Shown: positions 17,691-26,013, numbered from the stretch's first letter. The stretch: DNA of 64,000 nucleotides from Verrucomicrobiota bacterium (GCA_017301995.1 JAFLEH010000001.1:124001-188000), one strand, 5' to 3'. A program made the numbers and translations. Notes: generated from the letters alone by a model not told the origin.

Positions 17691-20108
17691 ATGAACCCGC
17701 GCTTGATTCTTGTCGGAACGGCCGCGACGGGTGCGGCGGTTGTGGCCATGGTGGACGCGGCCGCGAAGGCCGGCCTGCTGCTCGCCGCGGCGGCATTGGT
17801 CGTGTGGATCGCGGGAAAACGAACCTCGGCATCCACCCGGCATCTGGTATGGCTCTGCGCCCTAACCGGATCACTGCTGCTCCCCCTTTCGTTCCGCTTG
17901 CTTCCGCAGTGGCACATCCTGCCCGCATGGATGTGCTGGGAGGAAGCGCCGCGATTGTTCTCAGCACGCCCGGCACACACACCCGAACCTGTCGATCCGG
18001 CGATTGGCCTTGAACCCTCGACTACATCCGAAATCCAAGCCGCTCCGGTCGCGGCATCGCCCGCGCCTCCGCGCACGGCCAAACCGCTGCCTCCCCTGCC
18101 CCGCCCGATCCGGGTGAAGGCGCGGTGGATCCTAACTCTATGGGCCTCCGTCGCCGCTCTGTGCCTGCTACCGATCGCCGCGAGCGTGTTCAAGCTCCGG
18201 CGTCTATCCGTCCGCTCGAAAACGGTCGCTTCCGGCCCTTTGTTCGACGCGGTTTCCGGCGTGGCTGGCGAACTCGGATTGAAACGTCCGCCCCGGTTGC
18301 TGCTAGGCGGTGCGTCGGTCATGCCGATGGTCTGGGGCCTCTTCCGGCCCACGCTGCTGCTGCCGGATGACGCGGCGGATTGGCCGTCCCGACGGCTGCG
18401 GACGGTGCTGCTCCACGAGCTTTGCCATCTGCGCCGGCGCGACCCGCTGGCATTGCTGTTAGCCCACCTCGCGGTCGCCGTCCACTGGTTCAATCCGCTC
18501 GCGTGGCTTGCCCTCTCCGGTATCAGACGCGAGCAGGAACTCGCCTGCGACGACTGCGTGCTGCGCCACGGAATCCCATCCAGCGGTTACGCCGAGGAAA
18601 TTCTCTCCATTTCCGCGTGCCAGACGGTTTCCCACCACCCGGCGGCGCTCGCCATGGCGCGGCCAGCAGGTTTGGAATCGCGGATCACCACAATCCTCGA
18701 ACCCAACCGCAACCGCCGCGCCATAACCCGCCGGATCGTGGCCGTCGCGACAGGGACCGCGCTGCTGGTGGGATTGCCTCTGGCAATGCTGCGGGCGGCA
18801 CCCGCCGAACCCAACAAGCGCGGACGTTTGTTGGACCGCAACGGCTTGGTGCTGGCCGACACCGCACCCGACGGAAACCGCCGCTATCCCTATGGTGCGC
18901 TCGCGGCGCATCCGATAGGCTATCTGAAACCTTCAGCCAAGCAGGGCATCCTCGGCGCCGAACTGCTTTTCGAAAAGCCGCTCCAACAAGGCCGCGACGT
19001 GAATCTAACCCTCGACGCCAAACTCCAACACCACGCGGAAACCGTGTTCCGCAACGCGAACATCGGCCGCGGAGCGGTGGTGGTGCTGGACTGCGCGGAT
19101 GGCGAGCTCCTGGCCAGCGTGTCGGTGCCGTCGTTCGATCCTAACGACTTTGTTCCCGGCATCAGCAAGGAGAAATGGAAGACCTACCATGACAACCCGG
19201 CCTATCCGTTCGCGAACCGGACGCTCGCGTCCCAACCGCCGGGTTCCCCATTCAAACTGGTCACCGCGCTCGCCGCCTGCCGCGCCGGAAACGCCGCCGA
19301 CCACCACACCTGCGACGGATTCGTCACCATAGCGGATCGCAAATTCTACTGTTGGATAGGTGCCGCGGAACGCGGGAGTCACGGCGATCTCTCGCTGCAT
19401 GACGCGGTCACCCGCTCATGCAACGCGTATTTCTACCTCGCCGCGAAGAAGATCGGCCCCGAAAAGCTCGCGGAGACCGGGACCATGGTGGGGTTCGGCC
19501 AACCCACCGGCATCGGTCTAACCGGAGAATCGGCGGGCATCATGCCGTCGCCGGAAAACCTGAAGGCCCGCACTTCTGGTCTGCCAGCGGGATCGGCCCA
19601 AAACGCACTAACAGCGATCGGACAGGGAACCACCCAAGCCACGCCGCTCCAACTCGCGTCTTTCGCGGCAGGGCTCGGCAGCGGCAGGATATTCGTTCCC
19701 CGGTTGGACCGCGACTCCCCGCCCCGGCTCCGGCTTGATCTTGTCGAGGCAGGCTGGAAAACGGAGGATCTCGAAATGATCCGGCTGGCCTTGTTCGACA
19801 ACGTGCGCGGGCCGGACGGCACCGCCAAGCGCGCCCAAAGCTCCCTCACCGAGATCGCGGGGGCCTCGGGAACCTGCCAGACCATGGATCGGGGAAAGCA
19901 ATCCCACATCGCCACATTCATCGGCTACGCACCCGCATCCGCTCCCCGATACGCCATCGCGGTGGTCGTGGAAAACGCCGGATCCGGCGGCAAGGTGGCC
20001 GCCCCGCTCGCCCGCATGATCCTCGAAGGCCTCGCTGAAAACCTCCCGCCTCCAACATCCCTCCCGCCAGCCAAGGGCAACCTCGACCGGATCGAGAGTG
20101 TCGAATGA
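17691..20108 (+). CDS. BlaR1-like M56 metallopeptidase fused to a PBP2-like transpeptidase domain
   Basis: An 805-residue protein. Residues 1-350 are BlaR1/MecR1-like: N-terminal helices, a Pro-rich loop, the zinc site HELCH (about 241) with EQELACDD (about 281), and a final helix (about 345). The outside part is not the usual class-D-lactamase-like sensor. It starts RGRLLDRNGLVLADT (about 377) and continues as a class B PBP (PBP2/MrdA-like) transpeptidase with the acylation motif SPFK (S-x-x-K, about 518), SCN (S-x-N, about 574) and the GQGTTQATPLQLA helix. The third motif reads GASGTCQ where active enzymes have KTG, so the lysine is missing. This suggests a penicillin- or peptidoglycan-binding sensor rather than a working transpeptidase. 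It follows the BlaI-type repressor by four bases. Confidence 0.88.
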   Translation: MNPRLILVGTAATGAAVVAMVDAAAKAGLLLAAAALVVWIAGKRTSASTRHLVWLCALTGSLLLPLSFRLLPQWHILPAWMCWEEAPRLFSARPAHTPEPVDPAIGLEPSTTSEIQAAPVAASPAPPRTAKPLPPLPRPIRVKARWILTLWASVAALCLLPIAASVFKLRRLSVRSKTVASGPLFDAVSGVAGELGLKRPPRLLLGGASVMPMVWGLFRPTLLLPDDAADWPSRRLRTVLLHELCHLRRRDPLALLLAHLAVAVHWFNPLAWLALSGIRREQELACDDCVLRHGIPSSGYAEEILSISACQTVSHHPAALAMARPAGLESRITTILEPNRNRRAITRRIVAVATGTALLVGLPLAMLRAAPAEPNKRGRLLDRNGLVLADTAPDGNRRYPYGALAAHPIGYLKPSAKQGILGAELLFEKPLQQGRDVNLTLDAKLQHHAETVFRNANIGRGAVVVLDCADGELLASVSVPSFDPNDFVPGISKEKWKTYHDNPAYPFANRTLASQPPGSPFKLVTALAACRAGNAADHHTCDGFVTIADRKFYCWIGAAERGSHGDLSLHDAVTRSCNAYFYLAAKKIGPEKLAETGTMVGFGQPTGIGLTGESAGIMPSPENLKARTSGLPAGSAQNALTAIGQGTTQATPLQLASFAAGLGSGRIFVPRLDRDSPPRLRLDLVEAGWKTEDLEMIRLALFDNVRGPDGTAKRAQSSLTEIAGASGTCQTMDRGKQSHIATFIGYAPASAPRYAIAVVVENAGSGGKVAAPLARMILEGLAENLPPPTSLPPAKGNLDRIESVE

Positions 20109-20260
20109 GCGTTTTTCCACGCAAAGCCATCCCGGCATTTCCGTGTTAGGTAACGGAGGCGACCCGATTTTCGACACCGATCCGGGAACCGGAACCACAT
20201 TCACCCGAATCGTGCTTCAAGTTACGATTTGTGCTCATCAAACCACTGGAATGCCTTCTC

Positions 20261-21379
20261 CTACCACTCGCTCCCCAGGCCGTAGCGTCCGGCGAGGTCC
20301 AGAAGATCGGGGCGCATCGGCCATTCGTCGGGGCGGAGGTGTTCGGCGTGGCGTTTGCTGGCGCCCTTGAGCATCATGCAGCCGGTGTTGTCGCCGATCC
20401 TGCGGATCTCCGCGACTTCATCTTCTGATAGACGAACGTTGGCTGGCAGTTTCGCGAACTCGCGGATCTTTTCCTCGATCGGCCGGGCGCCATCGCCGAC
20501 CTCCTGCATGAAGGTGGGCACCACGCTTTCCACCGCCGGGTGGCTGAGGTTCCAGATCGCCGCGAACTCCAACAGCGACAGGCCGTGTTTGTCGGCCACG
20601 GGAAGCATGTTCGCGATTTTCTCCATCCCGTGGCCCACCCATCCCTGCGGGCGGAAGGTCCGGTGGTCGCCGGGTTTGAAAACGTGGCCGTCCGTTAGAT
20701 CGCCATGGAACAATCCGCCGTGGTCCACCACGCGGGTGAGCACTTTCACCCCGTGTTTCTCGCAGGCGGGCAGGGCCAAGCCGACGGGCCACGGTTCGAG
20801 CGGGTTGAGGATCAGCATCGCCCAGTCGATGAGCTCGCCGAAGCGCTCGCAGCAGTCGATGACATCCAGCACGAACCCGTTGGCCGGTCCCGGCGCAATG
20901 CCGAGGCGGTCGGTCATACCCTGATCCTTGAGCGAGCGGAGCCCCTCCCACACCACCTCGCTGGTGAAGCCGGTTTCATCCGGATTGTGCAGCATGAGCA
21001 GGTCGAAACGGTCGGTGCCGCAGCGTTCCAGCGAGCGCGTGGTGGCGGTATTCAAATAGTCGGCGTAGGCATCGGGTCCGCGCAGGTCGGCGGAGGTGAA
21101 ACGCGGATAGCCCTGATTGCCCTGACGTTGGCCGTCGTAGAAATCGTGACCCACCATGCCTACCAGGCAGTAACTTTCGCGGTCCACGCCTTTGAGCGCC
21201 TGACCTAGCAACTCGTCCGCCTTGCCGTTGCCATAGACATCGGCGGTGACGAAGGTCCGGATGCCCGCCTCGTAGGCGGTGGTGATGCAGGAAACGAAGC
21301 GCTCCTCGGGCAAGGTTTCGCCGAAGTGCATGAAGCGTCCGCCGCTCCAGGTGCCGTATGCTGTGGTGGTTAGATCCAT
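20261..21379 (-). CDS. Aldo/keto reductase family protein
   Basis: A 372-residue protein with AKR barrel features: an early YEAGIRTFVTADVYGNGKAD segment supplying the catalytic Asp and Tyr, a VGMVGHDF strand near the lysine position, DRFDLLMLHNPD (strand 4 with the substrate-pocket His) and a C-terminal region LSEDEVAEIRRIG typical of the family. It should reduce aldehydes or sugars with NAD(P)H in the cytoplasm. The usual catalytic Lys is not certain by eye. It converges on the M56/transpeptidase gene across 152 bases. Substrate unknown. Confidence 0.8.
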   Translation of the reverse strand: MDLTTTAYGTWSGGRFMHFGETLPEERFVSCITTAYEAGIRTFVTADVYGNGKADELLGQALKGVDRESYCLVGMVGHDFYDGQRQGNQGYPRFTSADLRGPDAYADYLNTATTRSLERCGTDRFDLLMLHNPDETGFTSEVVWEGLRSLKDQGMTDRLGIAPGPANGFVLDVIDCCERFGELIDWAMLILNPLEPWPVGLALPACEKHGVKVLTRVVDHGGLFHGDLTDGHVFKPGDHRTFRPQGWVGHGMEKIANMLPVADKHGLSLLEFAAIWNLSHPAVESVVPTFMQEVGDGARPIEEKIREFAKLPANVRLSEDEVAEIRRIGDNTGCMMLKGASKRHAEHLRPDEWPMRPDLLDLAGRYGLGSEW

Positions 21380-21471
21380 GGTGGTGAGTTCGCCGGATTG
21401 TCGCCGGACGCGATGGCCCTGCTAGTCCCCGATTTCCGGGAGGTCAAGGAATTGGTAAAATATGCGCGGTT

Positions 21472-21930
21472 TCAACGCCGTTTGCCGCCTGATTTGGGGG
21501 CCATTGCGGCCTGGACGGCCGCCGGCAGGTTCACCGCGCCCTGGCCGCCGAGGCGGTGGTCGATGTCCTCCAGCCGTTGGATCAGATCCCGGACCTCGCC
21601 GCGCGCCATCGGACCGCCCGCCGCCTCACAAAAGTGGGTGCGGCAGCCGAACGGGCGCCCCTCATAGATCCGGCATCTGCCATCGCCCCCCAGAAACGGG
21701 CACGAGCCATCGGGCGCCGGCCTAACCGAAGTGCGTCCCGCGGCGCGCCATGCCGCGGCGGCAACCAACGCCTCGCCGATGGTCAGATAGGGCGTTTTTC
21801 CGGTCAGACGGAACCGGCAGCAATCGGCCAACCCGGTGCAGTTCTTCCGCAACGGACGCCTGGCGAGTTCGGCGTAGATCTCCCGGACCTCGAGCATCGC
21901 GTCGGCGGGCTGATAGACCGGGCGGCTCAT
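21472..21930 (-). CDS. YkgJ-family cysteine-cluster protein
   Basis: A 152-residue protein with the YkgJ pattern of metal-binding Cys: CTGLADCCRF, then SCPFLGGDGRCRIYEGRPFGCRTHFC. Such proteins probably hold a zinc ion or Fe-S centre; their reaction is not established. ATG at 21930 overlaps the stop of the preceding zinc-ribbon gene (ATGA, four bases), making this the last gene of an operon that starts with exbB. An in-frame ATG twelve codons later is an alternative start. The C-terminus is Ala- and Lys/Arg-rich. Confidence 0.8.
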   Translation of the reverse strand: MSRPVYQPADAMLEVREIYAELARRPLRKNCTGLADCCRFRLTGKTPYLTIGEALVAAAAWRAAGRTSVRPAPDGSCPFLGGDGRCRIYEGRPFGCRTHFCEAAGGPMARGEVRDLIQRLEDIDHRLGGQGAVNLPAAVQAAMAPKSGGKRR

Positions 21931-22154
21931 GCGTTTCCGCGTCCGGTTGGAATCCCGCAGGCCGGGCATTTCACCACTTCGTCGCGCGACGAATCCTCGA
22001 ACGCGTGCAGGCACATCCGGCAGACGACCCGGCGCATCCGGCCCCGGTGTTCGGCCCGGCGGTGCAGCCAGCGCGACGCGAGCGCGCAGGCGAGCACGGC
22101 GGCCGCGCTCCCCAGCAAAACCCACAAAACAAACTCAGTGATCGTCAGTTCCAT
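21927..22154 (-). CDS. Single-pass membrane protein with zinc ribbon
   Basis: A 75-residue protein with an N-terminal helix (residues 6-27, VLWVLLGSAAAVLACALA), a basic stretch (RWLHRRAEHRGRMRR) and a C-terminal zinc-ribbon pattern: CRMC (46-49) and CPAC (64-67). It looks like an inner-membrane anchor holding a small metal knuckle in the cytoplasm. It overlaps the gene upstream by 20 bases and the YkgJ gene by four, so it is translated as part of the ExbB/ExbD operon. No named family recognised. Confidence 0.75.
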   Translation of the reverse strand: MELTITEFVLWVLLGSAAAVLACALASRWLHRRAEHRGRMRRVVCRMCLHAFEDSSRDEVVKCPACGIPTGRGNA

Positions 22155-22932
22155 CGCTCTTGTTGGTTAGACGAACCGCCACCGCGAACCATCCGCCCTC
22201 GCCGGCCAGTTTCGGATCGAAACGCACCTCCCTGAGCCACGTCCCGAGCGTCGCGGCATTGCCATCGGCGGGGTCCTGCGGGAGGCACTCGGTCACCCGG
22301 CCGTCGCCATCCAGCCGCAGCAGGAACTGCCAGCGCGCGAACTGCCGGGCCGCCCCGGCCGCAGCCGTCTTGATCTCCCCGGAAAACGGCGGCAACTCCG
22401 CAGGCATCGCCGCCCCGCGGAGCGGCGACAGCGGAAACAGCGCGGGCACCTGGCGGAGCTTGCCGGCGGGCTTGGGCGCGGCAACTTCCACCCGCCGTTC
22501 GGGCAAAACCACCTCTCCCTTGGCCGCCAGAGAAATGGGCGCCACTTCTTCCGGCGGCAGGTCGAGCAGCCGCGTCTCGCGCGGCGGAAGCGTCACCGCG
22601 GTGGCATCCGAAATCCCGCGCTCCAGCGCGGCATACCCCAGCCACGACGCGGGATCATATCTGGACAGCGCCGGCCCCGCCTCGCGGGCGCGCTCCGCCC
22701 ACACCGCGCCATCGCCGGTGGCCGGCAGATAGACCAGCGAGCCGCGCCGTTCCATCTCGAACTGCGGGCTGGCGACCTTCACCCGCACCATTCCCAACAG
22801 GACCACAAACCCCATCCCGGTTAGACCGCCGTATCCCAACAGCGCGCCCCAGCGGGTGCCGCGGCTCCGCCACGGATAGAGCCACTTGAAATCCCCCGCC
22901 CTCGCGTTTCCGTTGGATGGTTTGGCGCTCAT
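22135..22932 (-). CDS. Membrane-anchored protein of the ExbB/ExbD operon, possible TonB-like partner
   Basis: A 265-residue protein with a basic N-terminus, one helix (about 29-50, WGALLGYGGLTGMGFVVLLG), a long outside region rich in Ala, Pro and Glu, and a C-terminal domain (about 195-255) with WQFLLRLDGDGRVTECLP and EVRFDPKLAGEGGWF. One anchor, a Pro-containing spacer and a small C-terminal strand-helix domain is the plan of TonB or TolA, and it directly follows ExbD (four-base overlap). The TonB C-terminal signature is not evident, so this role comes from context and shape only. Confidence 0.6.
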   Translation of the reverse strand: MSAKPSNGNARAGDFKWLYPWRSRGTRWGALLGYGGLTGMGFVVLLGMVRVKVASPQFEMERRGSLVYLPATGDGAVWAERAREAGPALSRYDPASWLGYAALERGISDATAVTLPPRETRLLDLPPEEVAPISLAAKGEVVLPERRVEVAAPKPAGKLRQVPALFPLSPLRGAAMPAELPPFSGEIKTAAAGAARQFARWQFLLRLDGDGRVTECLPQDPADGNAATLGTWLREVRFDPKLAGEGGWFAVAVRLTNKSDGTDDH

Positions 22933-23393
22933 GGGTCTTCGCCGGCCGGAAGCTCCGCCCCGGCCTTGTCTTTCAGGCGGTTGGGACCCTGCCCCACCAG
23001 CGCCAGCCGGAATCCCTTGCCGATGATCATCTCCGCCACCTTTCGCTCGGTTTGAACGGGGATCTCGGACGCCGATTGCAGCAGCACGACCGATTTTGCG
23101 GCCGAACCGTCGGCCCGCTTGCGGTCGAAGATCCGCTCCAGTTCGTCAAACGTCACCGACCGCCGGCCGAAGTGAATGTTTCCCGCGGCATCGCCGGCGC
23201 CGAGCGTCACCACCAGCGTGTCCTGGAACCGCTCCATCTGGAACTTCGAGGGCGGCAGATCCACCGTCACGCCGGATTGCACGATCAGCGAAGGACCCAC
23301 CATGAAAAACAGGACCAGCATCAGAAACAGATCCAGCGCGGGAATCACGTGCAGAAACCCGGGCCGCTCCGGCAGCGTGGTGACCAATTTCAT
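22929..23393 (-). CDS. exbD: ExbD/TolR-family proton-channel subunit
   Basis: A 154-residue protein with a short cytoplasmic N-terminus, one helix (about 15-38, IPALDLFLMLVLFFMVGPSL) containing the conserved Asp that carries protons in ExbD/TolR, and a periplasmic domain with a VTVDLPPSKF strand like the usual LP(x)A segment. With ExbB it forms the stator that turns proton flow into motion of a TonB/TolA-type partner. Four-base overlaps with the genes on both sides indicate coupled translation. Confidence 0.85.
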   Translation of the reverse strand: MKLVTTLPERPGFLHVIPALDLFLMLVLFFMVGPSLIVQSGVTVDLPPSKFQMERFQDTLVVTLGAGDAAGNIHFGRRSVTFDELERIFDRKRADGSAAKSVVLLQSASEIPVQTERKVAEMIIGKGFRLALVGQGPNRLKDKAGAELPAGEDP

Positions 23394-24112
23394 GCGGACG
23401 GCTCGGATTGCGGCGGTTTCGGCGTCTTGCGGCCCGCCGTGACCTCACCCCGGAAGGGCGCGAATTCCTCCTCCTCGCGGGCGTCGGCCAGCAGGTGGAC
23501 CATTTCGATCCCGGCCCGCTCGATCCGGTGGATCAGGCGCTTGGCCCGGCCGAGAAAATACAGATAGAAAAGATACATCGGCACCGCCACGGTCAGGCCG
23601 ACCACCGAGGTGATCAGCGCGGTGAAAACTCCCACGCTCAGCTCCGCCGGCACCGAGAATCCGCCGCGTTCGCTCACGTTCTGGAAAACCTCCACCATTC
23701 CCACCAGCGTGCCCAGCATGCCCACCAGCGGCGCCAGCAGCGCCACGCCCAGGATCGCCCGGATGTTGTTCTCGATCCGCGGCACCTCGAGTTGCCCTGC
23801 CTCCCGCACCACATCGCGCAGATCGCGGCGCGGCAGGTAGTAGCGCAGCAGCGCCGCGTGGGCCACCCGCGCCACCGGACCCGGCGCCCGCGCGGCCTCG
23901 TGCAGCGCCTCGGCGAACGCCCGCCGCCGGATGTGATGCCCCAACCCCACCAGCAAATCCCCCACGTTGATCCGCGCCCGATGGAAAAAGAACATCCGCT
24001 CGATCACGCACACCGCTCCAATAAACGCCAAGCCCAGCAGCACCCATACCAAGGGCCCGCCCTGCTCGATCAACCCCGAAGGCTCCAGCATTGCCACATT
24101 CATCCGCGCCAT
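23390..24112 (-). CDS. exbB: MotA/TolQ/ExbB-family proton-channel subunit
   Basis: A 240-residue protein with three membrane segments: near the N-terminus (about 13-34, GPLVWVLLGLAFIGAVCVIE), and the conserved pair at about 120-143 (LGVALLAPLVGMLGTLVGMVEVF) and 160-185 (LSVGVFTALITSVVGLTVAVPMYLFYLYF), which contain the ExbB/TolQ family Thr and Pro residues. It should form the pentameric channel around ExbD. ATG at 24112 is used; ATG at 24103 is possible and the frame stays open upstream into repeat DNA. It heads the operon exbB-exbD-partner-ribbon-YkgJ. Confidence 0.85.
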   Translation of the reverse strand: MARMNVAMLEPSGLIEQGGPLVWVLLGLAFIGAVCVIERMFFFHRARINVGDLLVGLGHHIRRRAFAEALHEAARAPGPVARVAHAALLRYYLPRRDLRDVVREAGQLEVPRIENNIRAILGVALLAPLVGMLGTLVGMVEVFQNVSERGGFSVPAELSVGVFTALITSVVGLTVAVPMYLFYLYFLGRAKRLIHRIERAGIEMVHLLADAREEEEFAPFRGEVTAGRKTPKPPQSEPSA

Positions 24113-24270
24113 TCCTAAACCGCTCCAACCCGCTTGGCGAGCACCAAAAACGGCCGCAAACGATTCCCGCCGTTTGCCAGGGATGGCCGTCAAAGCGTTC
24201 CACCGCCCCGCAAACGTGTTCCGACGCTCCGGAACATTGTTCCGACCCGTTTCCCCACTTACCTAAACTC

Positions 24271-24482
24271 GTCTCGGGACTCCCGCCACTTGTCCGGGGA
24301 CTCCCGCCGCCCGTCCTGGAACTCCCTCCGCCTGTCCTGGGACTCCCGCCACTCGTCCGGGGAGTTCCTAAACTCGTCCTGAAACTCCCGCTGTTCGTCC
24401 CAACGGGACGGATCATCCCAGCCCACGGTGCCAACCGTGGGTATCCCGCATCCCGGATTCCCCGCGTCCCAACGGGACGCCT
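24271..24482. repeat. 21-base tandem repeats followed by hairpin repeats
   Basis: Units of 21 bases start at 24271, 24292, 24313, 24334, 24355 and 24376, with a core CGTCC(G/T)GG(G/A)ACTCCCGCC and about 70-90% similarity. Next, CGTCCCAACGGGACG (a six-pair hairpin) occurs at 24397-24411 and again at 24468-24482, and between them CCCACGG and CCGTGGG form another hairpin. The segment fills most of the 427-base gap between the FGE-like gene and exbB. The frame read through it gives a Gly-Ser-Pro-Arg-Thr heptad, but that is probably not translated. Confidence 0.75.
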
Positions 24483-24539
24483 CATCGGAGAGCGCCCGGC
24501 ACGGGTGGGCTCACGCAACAGTTGGTCAATTCATCACCT

Positions 24540-25364
24540 TTATTTTTGTGATTCCCAAACGACCCGAAACCCGACGTGACTTGGTGCCGCCCCAGGTTTA
24601 ACAAAGCCCCGTCGTGAAGCCCTGCTATCGGAAATATCTCCAAAACAGTTACCTCCTTTTACGACAAAGAACAACTGCCGGATGTCGCCGGAATGCACAA
24701 ACGGATCATCCCCTCCCGGAAGTTTCGTGGTATAAACATCCCTACAAAGCTCAAGGACATTTCCAAGCATGTCACGACAACCAAACCTGTTCGGTTTGGA
24801 ATACCCGCACACCCGAACACGAGGGCCGTTAGACAGGGGGCCGATGTTTTCGTTGTTCTCTTGAGCAATTGACCAAAGGGCTCGCTCACTCAGAATCGCA
24901 TTGGAGCCGTTCTTTGCAACATACTCCCACTGTGCCTCGGTTGGAAGGTTTGCCGCGCCACTCGCAAACACTTTTTCGTCAATGCATCGGGATGTTAGGG
25001 CGCGGAAAAAGTAATCCAACTCAAAATAGCCCTTTCCGACTACCGGAAGGTCAAGCTCCTCGGCCTTGATCGGTCTGCGAAGGACATATTCCGCGCTTCC
25101 CGCTCCCGTTATCTCGTTCAACTGCCGCCAAGAAACCTCGGTTTCGCTGATCCAGAATTTGCTCAACCGAACAGCGACCTGATCCTCATCGTCTCCGCGG
25201 AGTCCATCATCGTGGGGTGATCCCATCATGAAAGAAGCCGCATCCACCTCAACAAAGTTGATTCCGGCAGTAGATTTGACCTTTTTCTCAGTGCTCGGCA
25301 TCTCGGAAGATGATGCCACAGAAAGTGAGGACACCAATAGAAGTGCAATGGGAAGCGTTTTCAT
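24540..25364 (-). CDS. Exported FGE/sulfatase-modifying-factor-fold (SUMF1) protein
   Basis: A 274-residue protein with a signal peptide (about 1-19). The SUMF1 fold shows at INFVEVDAASFMMGSP (start of the domain), DEDQVAVRLSKFWISETEVSWRQLNEI, NLPTEAQWEYVAKNG, GCRDMLGNVLELCRDVY and the closing RRGFVKPGAAPSHVGFRVV. Authentic formylglycine-generating enzymes oxidise a sulfatase Cys and use a Cys pair; here no convincing pair is visible and no sulfatase is nearby, so it is likely one of the many FGE-fold proteins with another role. Base composition is visibly lower in GC than the neighbours. It begins 18 bases after an Rhs remnant on the same strand. Confidence 0.8.
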   Translation of the reverse strand: MKTLPIALLLVSSLSVASSSEMPSTEKKVKSTAGINFVEVDAASFMMGSPHDDGLRGDDEDQVAVRLSKFWISETEVSWRQLNEITGAGSAEYVLRRPIKAEELDLPVVGKGYFELDYFFRALTSRCIDEKVFASGAANLPTEAQWEYVAKNGSNAILSERALWSIAQENNENIGPLSNGPRVRVCGYSKPNRFGCRDMLGNVLELCRDVYTTKLPGGDDPFVHSGDIRQLFFVVKGGNCFGDISDSRASRRGFVKPGAAPSHVGFRVVWESQK

Positions 25365-25381
25365 AAAATTGCGTTATCTAA

Positions 25382-25600
25382 TCAGTTGTTGGATTCACCC
25401 ACGTTGCCGTTTCCGTCGTAGGTCGGATAGTGACGGTCAGACGCACCGACGTCAAGGATGGGAAGCAGGCCGCCGACGACGCCCGCGCCCCGTGTGGCTC
25501 CGGAGAGGTCCAGACTCCACAGATAGATCTTGGAAACGCCGATTCCGCTCCACTTGGCGATCCGGTTCCGGCCACTTGTCAGGGATGGCAACCTGGAGCG
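25382..25600 (-). pseudogene. Rhs/YD-repeat core remnant
   Basis: The minus-strand frame reads RIAKWSGIGVSKIYLWSLDL, then a GATRGAGVVGGLLPI segment and HYPTYDGNGNVGESNN before a stop. YLW-LDLSG, GAGxVGGLL and PTYDGNGNV are the conserved end of the core of Rhs-repeat proteins. Only about 65 residues survive: the long upstream core is missing and the usual variable toxin tip is absent. The fragment ends 18 bases before the FGE-like gene and abuts the IS/MITE remnant. It is a decayed or truncated piece, not a working gene. Confidence 0.7.
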
Positions 25601-25604
25601 CCTT

Positions 25605-25975
25605 CCCCCCCCGCGATTTCCCTGTTGGGAGCTGAGCAAAAGTGGACAGAATTAAATCGAGCAAAAGTGGATTTCTTCATCATCTGGCGATTGCTCTGGC
25701 ATCTTCGTATTGACTTTCTCTCGCCGAACCGCCGGAAAGGACGCCTTCCTTGTAGCCATTCGCTCCAAATCGATAAACTCCGGGGTTTGGGGCGGAGCCC
25801 CAATATGGGCTGGCTGGCCCGAGGCCGCTGTGCTCCGCCGGCTCCATCGGAAGGCGATCTCAGTGGCCTGAGACCCTCGCCGAATACCGTCACCAAGATC
25901 ATGGAGATCTGTCCACTTTTGCTCAGACAATTAAATCCACTTTTGCTCAGTCGCCGACCCCCCCCGCGATTTCCC
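25605..25975. mobile_element. IS/MITE remnant with nested terminal repeats and 18-base flanking duplication
   Basis: TGAGCAAAAGTGGA occurs near the left end (about 25633) and a second GAGCAAAAGTGGA lies at about 25659. The right end holds the same pair inverted (TCCACTTTTGCTCA near 25913 and 25937). Thus each end carries an outer and an inner copy, as in IS21-like ends. Eight C residues plus GCGATTTCCC flank the element at 25605-25622 and 25958-25975. The roughly 330-base interior has no recognisable transposase frame. This suggests an internally deleted element that duplicated its target or lies between older repeats. Confidence 0.7.
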
Positions 25976-26013
25976 GTGCATCCCATCATCCCGCTGCTAC
26001 GCTTCTCCCCGCG

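Noticed and set aside
17691..20108. A beta-lactamase or a normal cell-wall PBP2
   Set aside because: The M56 domain, repressor partner and loss of KTG point to a sensor, and shape-determining partners are absent.
24121..24518. A Gly-Ser-Pro-Arg-Thr heptad protein encoded by the 21-base repeats
   Set aside because: The reading frame is open only because the repeat has no stop; it lacks a start region, signal or homology and overlaps exbB in another frame.
25652..25930. Transposase fragment inside the IS remnant
   Set aside because: The open frames in both directions have no DDE or HTH pattern and look like chance frames.
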